Source of the DNA: DAOTVC01 sp034437215
Lineage (GTDB): Bacteria > Chloroflexota > Anaerolineae > B4-G1 > SLSP01
NCBI GenBank assembly: GCA_034437215.1
Contig: DAOTVC010000051.1
Coordinates: forward strand, 1-24,802
Reading direction: 5' to 3'
Length of the DNA: 24,802 nt
A program made the translations under genes and the position numbers. Shown here in pieces: positions 23,326-24,802 of this stretch (its first letter is position 1; each line of letters begins with the position of its first letter). The notes beneath the pieces were generated by a model. The model did no database searches. It was given only the letters and a program-made list of their open reading frames with translations, and was not told the DNA's origin.

Positions 23326-24603
23326 TCAACGGATCTGCACGAGGTAGTAGCTCTTCTTTCCCTTGCGCAGAACGACGAAGCGCCCCTCCACGCTCTCCTC
23401 GAGGGTGACCCGCGCAGCGGTGTCGCTCACCCGCACGTTGTTCACGTAGATCCCCCCGCTGTCGATGAGACGCCGCGCCTGCCCCTTGGAGCGCACGAGG
23501 TCGCTCTCCACCACGAGGTCGACGGCGGCGATACCCTCCCCCTCGAACTCCGCGCGGGGCAGCTCACTGGAGGGGACGTCGGCAAAGATGTCGCGAATCT
23601 CCTCCGCGCTCAGCCCGGCGATCTCACCGCCGAAGAGCACCCGGGAGGCCTGTTCCGCTCTCTCCAGCGCCTGCTCGCCGTGGGTCATCCGCGTCAGCTC
23701 CTCGGCCAACGTCCGCTGGGCCTCCCGCCGCTCGGGATGCTCGGCGACCTGCAGCTCCAGCTCCGCGATCTCCTCGCGATCCAGCCAGGTGAAGTACTTC
23801 AGGTAGTTGATGACGTCGGCGTCGTCCTGGTTGAGCCAGAACTGGTAGTAGCGGTAGGGCGAGGTGCGCTCGGGGTCCAGCCAGATGGTGCCCGCCTCCG
23901 TCTTCCCCAGCTTCACACCCCCGGAGCTGGTCACGAGGGGGTAGACCAATCCGTAGGCGCGCTGCCCGCGCATCCGGCGGATGAGCTCCACCCCGGCGGT
24001 GATGTTACCCCACTGGTCACTGCCCCCCGCCTGGAGAGTGCAGCCCTCGTGATCGAAGAGGTGGAGGAAGTCGTAGGCCTGCAGGAGCATGTAGCTGAAC
24101 TCGGTGTAGGAGATACCCTCCTCCCGGTCCAGCCGCGTCCGCACCGACTCCTTGGCGATCATGTAGTTGACGCTGAAGTGCTTGCCCACGTCGCGCAGAA
24201 AGTCCATGAAGCGCAGGGGGCGCAGCCAGTCGGCGTTGTTGACGATGCGGGCCGGGTTCGCCTCCACCTCGAAGTCGAGGAAGCGCGCCAGCTGCCCTTG
24301 AATGGCCTCCACGTTGGCGGCGACCTCCTCGAAGCTCAGCAACTGCCGCTCGCTGCTCTTGCCGCTGGGATCGCCGATCATGCCCGTCCCCCCGCCGGCG
24401 ACGGCGATGGGCGTGTGCCCGAAGCGCTGGAGCCGGGCCAGCCCCATCAACGCCAGGAGATTGCCCACCTGCAGGCTGCTGGAGGTGGGATCGAAGCCGA
24501 TGTAGACAGTGACCTTCTCCTCCGCCAGCAGCTCGGGGAGCCCCTCCGTGAAATCGTAGATAAGCCCCCGCCATCTCAGTTCTTCGAACGCGTTTTCCAT
24601 CAT
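23326..24603 (-). CDS. tyrS: Tyrosyl-tRNA synthetase
   Basis: This 425-residue class I aminoacyl-tRNA synthetase attaches tyrosine to tRNA(Tyr). The N-terminal catalytic domain has YIGFDPTSSSLQVGNLL, GGGTGMIGDPSGKSSER, YMLLQAYDF, QAGGSDQWGNITAG and KLGKTEAG (the KMSKS-type loop). The C-terminal S4 RNA-binding domain begins near residue 357 (VVESDLVRSKGQARRLIDSGGIYVNN). The length is typical. The HIGH-type signature reads QVGN: residue 45 is Gln (codon CAG) where bacterial enzymes normally have His. GAGGAGG on the minus strand lies 5 nt before the first ATG (24603) and 8 nt before a second (24600), so either may be used. It is convergent with the che operon. No T-box signature is seen in the 200 nt upstream. 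Confidence 0.95.
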   Translation of the reverse strand: MMENAFEELRWRGLIYDFTEGLPELLAEEKVTVYIGFDPTSSSLQVGNLLALMGLARLQRFGHTPIAVAGGGTGMIGDPSGKSSERQLLSFEEVAANVEAIQGQLARFLDFEVEANPARIVNNADWLRPLRFMDFLRDVGKHFSVNYMIAKESVRTRLDREEGISYTEFSYMLLQAYDFLHLFDHEGCTLQAGGSDQWGNITAGVELIRRMRGQRAYGLVYPLVTSSGGVKLGKTEAGTIWLDPERTSPYRYYQFWLNQDDADVINYLKYFTWLDREEIAELELQVAEHPERREAQRTLAEELTRMTHGEQALERAEQASRVLFGGEIAGLSAEEIRDIFADVPSSELPRAEFEGEGIAAVDLVVESDLVRSKGQARRLIDSGGIYVNNVRVSDTAARVTLEESVEGRFVVLRKGKKSYYLVQIR

Positions 24604-24626
24604 GAGTACCTCCTCGATAATAGAGT

Positions 24627-24654
24627 GATTAGGGATTAGGGATTAGGGATTGGG
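24627..24654. repeat. Four 7-bp GATTAGG tandem repeats (telomere-like)
   Basis: Units GATTAGG start at 24627, 24634 and 24641, and a variant GATTGGG at 24648. The array sits 23 nt upstream of the tyrS start codon, probably in its leader. The rest of the edge (24655-24802) shows no gene. It contains CAACCCGCT (24718-24726) and its reverse complement AGCGGGTTG (24792-24800). Confidence 0.75.
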
Positions 24655-24802
24655 GAACCGTCGAATCGATCCTGCCTGACCGCGACTGCACCGCCTCCTG
24701 ACCCAGGATCTATACCCCAACCCGCTGTTGAAATCCGCACAGTGAGCAATGCCGCCGGCAACGCCCTCGTCTGCCCATCAAAAAGCCGTGGAGCGGGTTG
24801 CT

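Noticed and set aside
24604..24802. T-box leader for tyrS
   Set aside because: The minus strand contains a GGCGGTGC..CGCGGTC stretch that looks vaguely similar, but the conserved T-box antiterminator sequence and a leader terminator are absent.

Overview
The window is a gene-dense, high-GC bacterial chromosome segment. It shows no phage, plasmid or CRISPR hallmarks. Most start codons have clear AGGAGG-type ribosome binding sites. Gene content (SpoIIIAA-like R3H ATPase beside tmk, GAF/PAS-rich cytoplasmic kinases, a Che cluster with TPR-CheR and stand-alone receivers) and the short periodic intergenic repeats suggest a non-model lineage. Chloroflexota is my best guess, but that is inference and no rRNA or marker phylogeny is available here.

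Layout. Positions 1-640 hold no convincing gene but contain many nested inverted repeats, so a structured RNA is possible. A small orphan protein follows at 641-958 (+). From 1101 to 6491 everything is on the minus strand. Read in transcription order, this block is an R3H/AAA ATPase and thymidylate kinase pair separated by 6 nt, then a MarR regulator, a nitrilase-superfamily amidohydrolase and a NagD-like HAD phosphatase, and finally a VOC/glyoxalase-fold protein. The intergenic spaces at 960-1040 and 1491-1793 are filled with short-period repeats and palindromes.

Positions 6492-7025 are a non-coding switch zone. It contains a 111-bp MITE-like element with 11-bp terminal inverted repeats flanked by an 11-bp direct repeat. 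It also contains six 16-bp tandem units, most carrying a -35-like hexamer, directly upstream of an MFS transporter (7026-8399, +).

The right half is signal transduction on the plus strand. A soluble multi-GAF/PAS histidine kinase (8562-12029) overlaps its NarL-type response regulator by 4 nt. After a promoter-like gap comes a tightly packed chemosensory operon (12875-23235): CheW, CheR with TPRs, a second CheW, a receptor with a duplicated Cache module, hybrid CheA-REC, a stand-alone receiver, CheB, a degenerate RsbT-like protein and a second stand-alone receiver. Several junctions overlap by 1-17 nt. The receptor would be methylated by CheR and demethylated by CheB. CheA would phosphorylate CheB, its own receiver and the two small receivers. 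No flagellar, pilus, CheC/CheX/CheZ or effector-domain gene is present in the window, so the output is open. The RsbT-like protein, which appears to have lost its ATP-binding residues, is the most unusual component. The operon ends at a strong hairpin shared with the convergent tyrS gene (minus).
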